Positions 62,390 through 64,000 of a DNA stretch of 64,000 nucleotides are shown piece after piece. The stretch is from NCBI GenBank assembly GCA_002633005.1, contig NMRA01000413.1:210790-274789 (forward strand), given 5' to 3'. Position numbers and translations under genes: made by a program. Each line of letters opens with the position of its first letter. Positions within the stretch are counted from its first letter, which is position 1. The notes beneath the pieces were generated by a model. It searched no databases and had not been told where the DNA came from. It saw only the letters and a program-made list of their open reading frames with translations. The DNA is from Phoronis australis (lineage: Eukaryota > Phoronida > Phoronidae).

Positions 62390-64000
62390 TCGTGGAAACT
62401 ATCAAAGCTGTAACGTAGGTAAAAAATTCTGTTCATGTTGCGAATATGTTATTCACAACTGATTCGTGGGTACAACGAATCCTATTAATTTTTCATTTTA
62501 GTTAGATTGACAATCATTTCACAGATATGCGGGCAATAGAACTGTTCGCTTTTTGTCTTCAAAGTGAATATAAAACACGTTCGAATTCATTATTCATAGA
62601 TGTTGTATATGGTGCTCAGCCACCGTGGCGACGGACCCTGGCATCCACATTGGGGAAGGGGGTATCCAACCACTATGTATAATATTTTTGGAAATAGTGA
62701 CTGAATTGCAGTTGAATTAAATAAAGAATCTAGTTTATGCTTCACCTTTTTTTACTTTTATTATAAATAATACAGGCCCATAGTCAGTACCCCTACTGAG
62801 GAGGGTTAGGGGGGTTCGATCGAACCCCCGACCCCGCTGAAAAGGTCCACCCCCAGCATATTCGTTAAAGATAGGGTTTAATTGGACAATAACAACAAAA
62901 TTGTTGCAGCTACTGGTGCTAACTACTATGATAACAATAATTTTGAGTTGAATTCGCTTCTGATTCAAACAGCGTCACGTGGCGTCGGACCGAACTCGGC
63001 AAACTTCGCCCAAGTGCAGCTGTTTGTGTAGATGACAGGATTGTGCATACGATAAGAGGAGGCTTTATGTTATTCATAAACCACGCGCGTAGTGGCTAAA
63101 ACAAAGGGTAACAAGTGAGTCCAGAAGTTAATGTCTATACCTAAGCATGAAAGTCTAGCCCAAAGACCTAAGTAAGCTTCATGTTAATGTAAATAACAAC
63201 GAGAGAACTCCCAAAAAGTAGTGCGGAGTGAATGCCTTAAACTCGGCCAAGAAACAAAACAGCAGAAAAATTGAGATTTGTTTTTCTGCTATTTTTGGTT
63301 TAATTGCAACCATAGTACGGTAGAAGTATAGGCATTTTTAAATTTTTATTTGAAAGTGATCGTCAAATATGCAAATATGTTGTTCAACCAGTGTCCACTT
63401 TGATTGTTGATTGATGGATTGACATGCATGCGTGTACACCTTTGAACGTTTCTGTTCTTTTAAATTCAGTACATGCTGACAGTAAGTTCATTATAGGCAG
63501 TCCTCCGTCGTGCTAAAAGCCAGACCTTCAACTACTGTGTTTTCCTGCACTGAGAATACACCGTTGAGCATTTTCACGTTATGATGGAAAGGTAGGCATA
63601 GATCTCAACTTTGGTCAATGGAAATCTTCTCTAGTCAATCATTTCAATGGCGCACAACCCTGCAGACTTCATACGAGCCATAAACTAGATGGGAAAGATT
63701 TCCATGGTTCCATGTCACTATGACGAAGGTTCAATACTCCGAAGGTCCAGTACTCAAAATGCCCATTACTTCGAAGGTTCGTTATCTTCTAAAGATCACT
63801 ACTTTGAATTTCCACTATTCCAAACCCTGGGCCCGGTCCTATTCTTTGTACTCAAAACGAACTGGAAATTATTTTTGGCAATTTCTCTGCTCTTTTTGTG
63901 CGAACTCAAGATAAGTGGTTATCAGATTGTGGTCGAATAATTATAGTTCATGCATATGAGTTTCTAGTCCAAGTTTGCACTTAAAAACCCTCATATGCGT
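62390..64000. other. no gene seen
   Basis: Contains the palindrome at 62810. At 63720-63830 there is a loose direct repeat of GAAGGTTCAATACTCCGAAG-like words, which makes two short plus frames look protein-like. Confidence 0.45.
62810..62829. repeat. perfect 20-bp palindrome
   Basis: GGGGGTTCGATCGAACCCCC, centred between 62819 and 62820, in a GC-rich patch (62785-62860) that may be the end of a MITE. Confidence 0.9.

Noticed and set aside
1-64000. Bacterial features (operons, CRISPR arrays, Shine-Dalgarno sites, IS elements)
   Set aside because: The window has spliced exons, LINEs, Penelope-like elements and MITEs; no prokaryotic gene organisation or spacer arrays were seen.

Overview
The window looks like a gene-poor, repeat-rich piece of an invertebrate animal genome. 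Coding exons are short (69-317 bp) and separated by 0.7-5 kb introns with GT/AG borders. The DNA is AT-rich and full of small transposons, and TACATGTA-type words are common. The repeat set (Penelope-like elements with a GIY-YIG domain, CR1/L2-like LINE 3' ends, many THAP-domain remnants, GC-tipped MITEs) fits a marine invertebrate such as a cephalochordate, hemichordate, echinoderm or lophotrochozoan. The species cannot be fixed from the sequence. There is one assembly gap (10141-10660) and two single Ns.

The main gene is on the minus strand, 35823 down to 12665. It is a short transient receptor potential (TRPC-type) cation channel of twelve recognisable exons. Every splice phase agrees, giving one open frame of 786 codons plus a stop. 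It runs from a short ankyrin-like region through the TRP domain, S1-S6, the LFW pore motif and an EWKYAR TRP box to a unique C-terminus. The first exon(s) with the start codon were not found. Its introns hold a LINE fragment, a THAP-gene fragment, a degenerate two-THAP-remnant neighbourhood, several MITEs and tandem repeats.

Upstream, also on the minus strand (50829 down to 42715), five exons with consistent phase-1 borders can be joined into a 234-residue protein. It has an acidic, serine-rich N-terminus, one filamin-type (ABP280) immunoglobulin-like repeat and a polar tail. A possible decayed RING-finger piece lies between the exons at 46.75-46.9 kb, so an old TRIM/filamin relationship is possible.

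The rest is mobile-element material. There is a THAP-bearing element with 18-bp inverted ends (2829-4255), and three more THAP remnants (20.05-20.88, 32.34-32.58, 38.99-39.26 kb). A 1.8-kb element has GATCGAGAACG-rich ends (6489-8279). A MITE family has GGCGGATTTAGGGGG / CTAGATCCGCC ends, with one copy carrying a tRNA-like pol III unit. Two Penelope-like copies lie head to head (40.5-42.5 kb), and a 2.76-kb foldback element has ends made of TGTAACA words (51188-53949). Remnants of a repeated cysteine-tailed protein lie at 57.08-57.48 kb, with a related-looking one at 61.89-62.39 kb. Several small palindromic MITEs and tandem repeats complete the picture. All calls come from reading the sequence and splice-phase arithmetic; no database search was possible.
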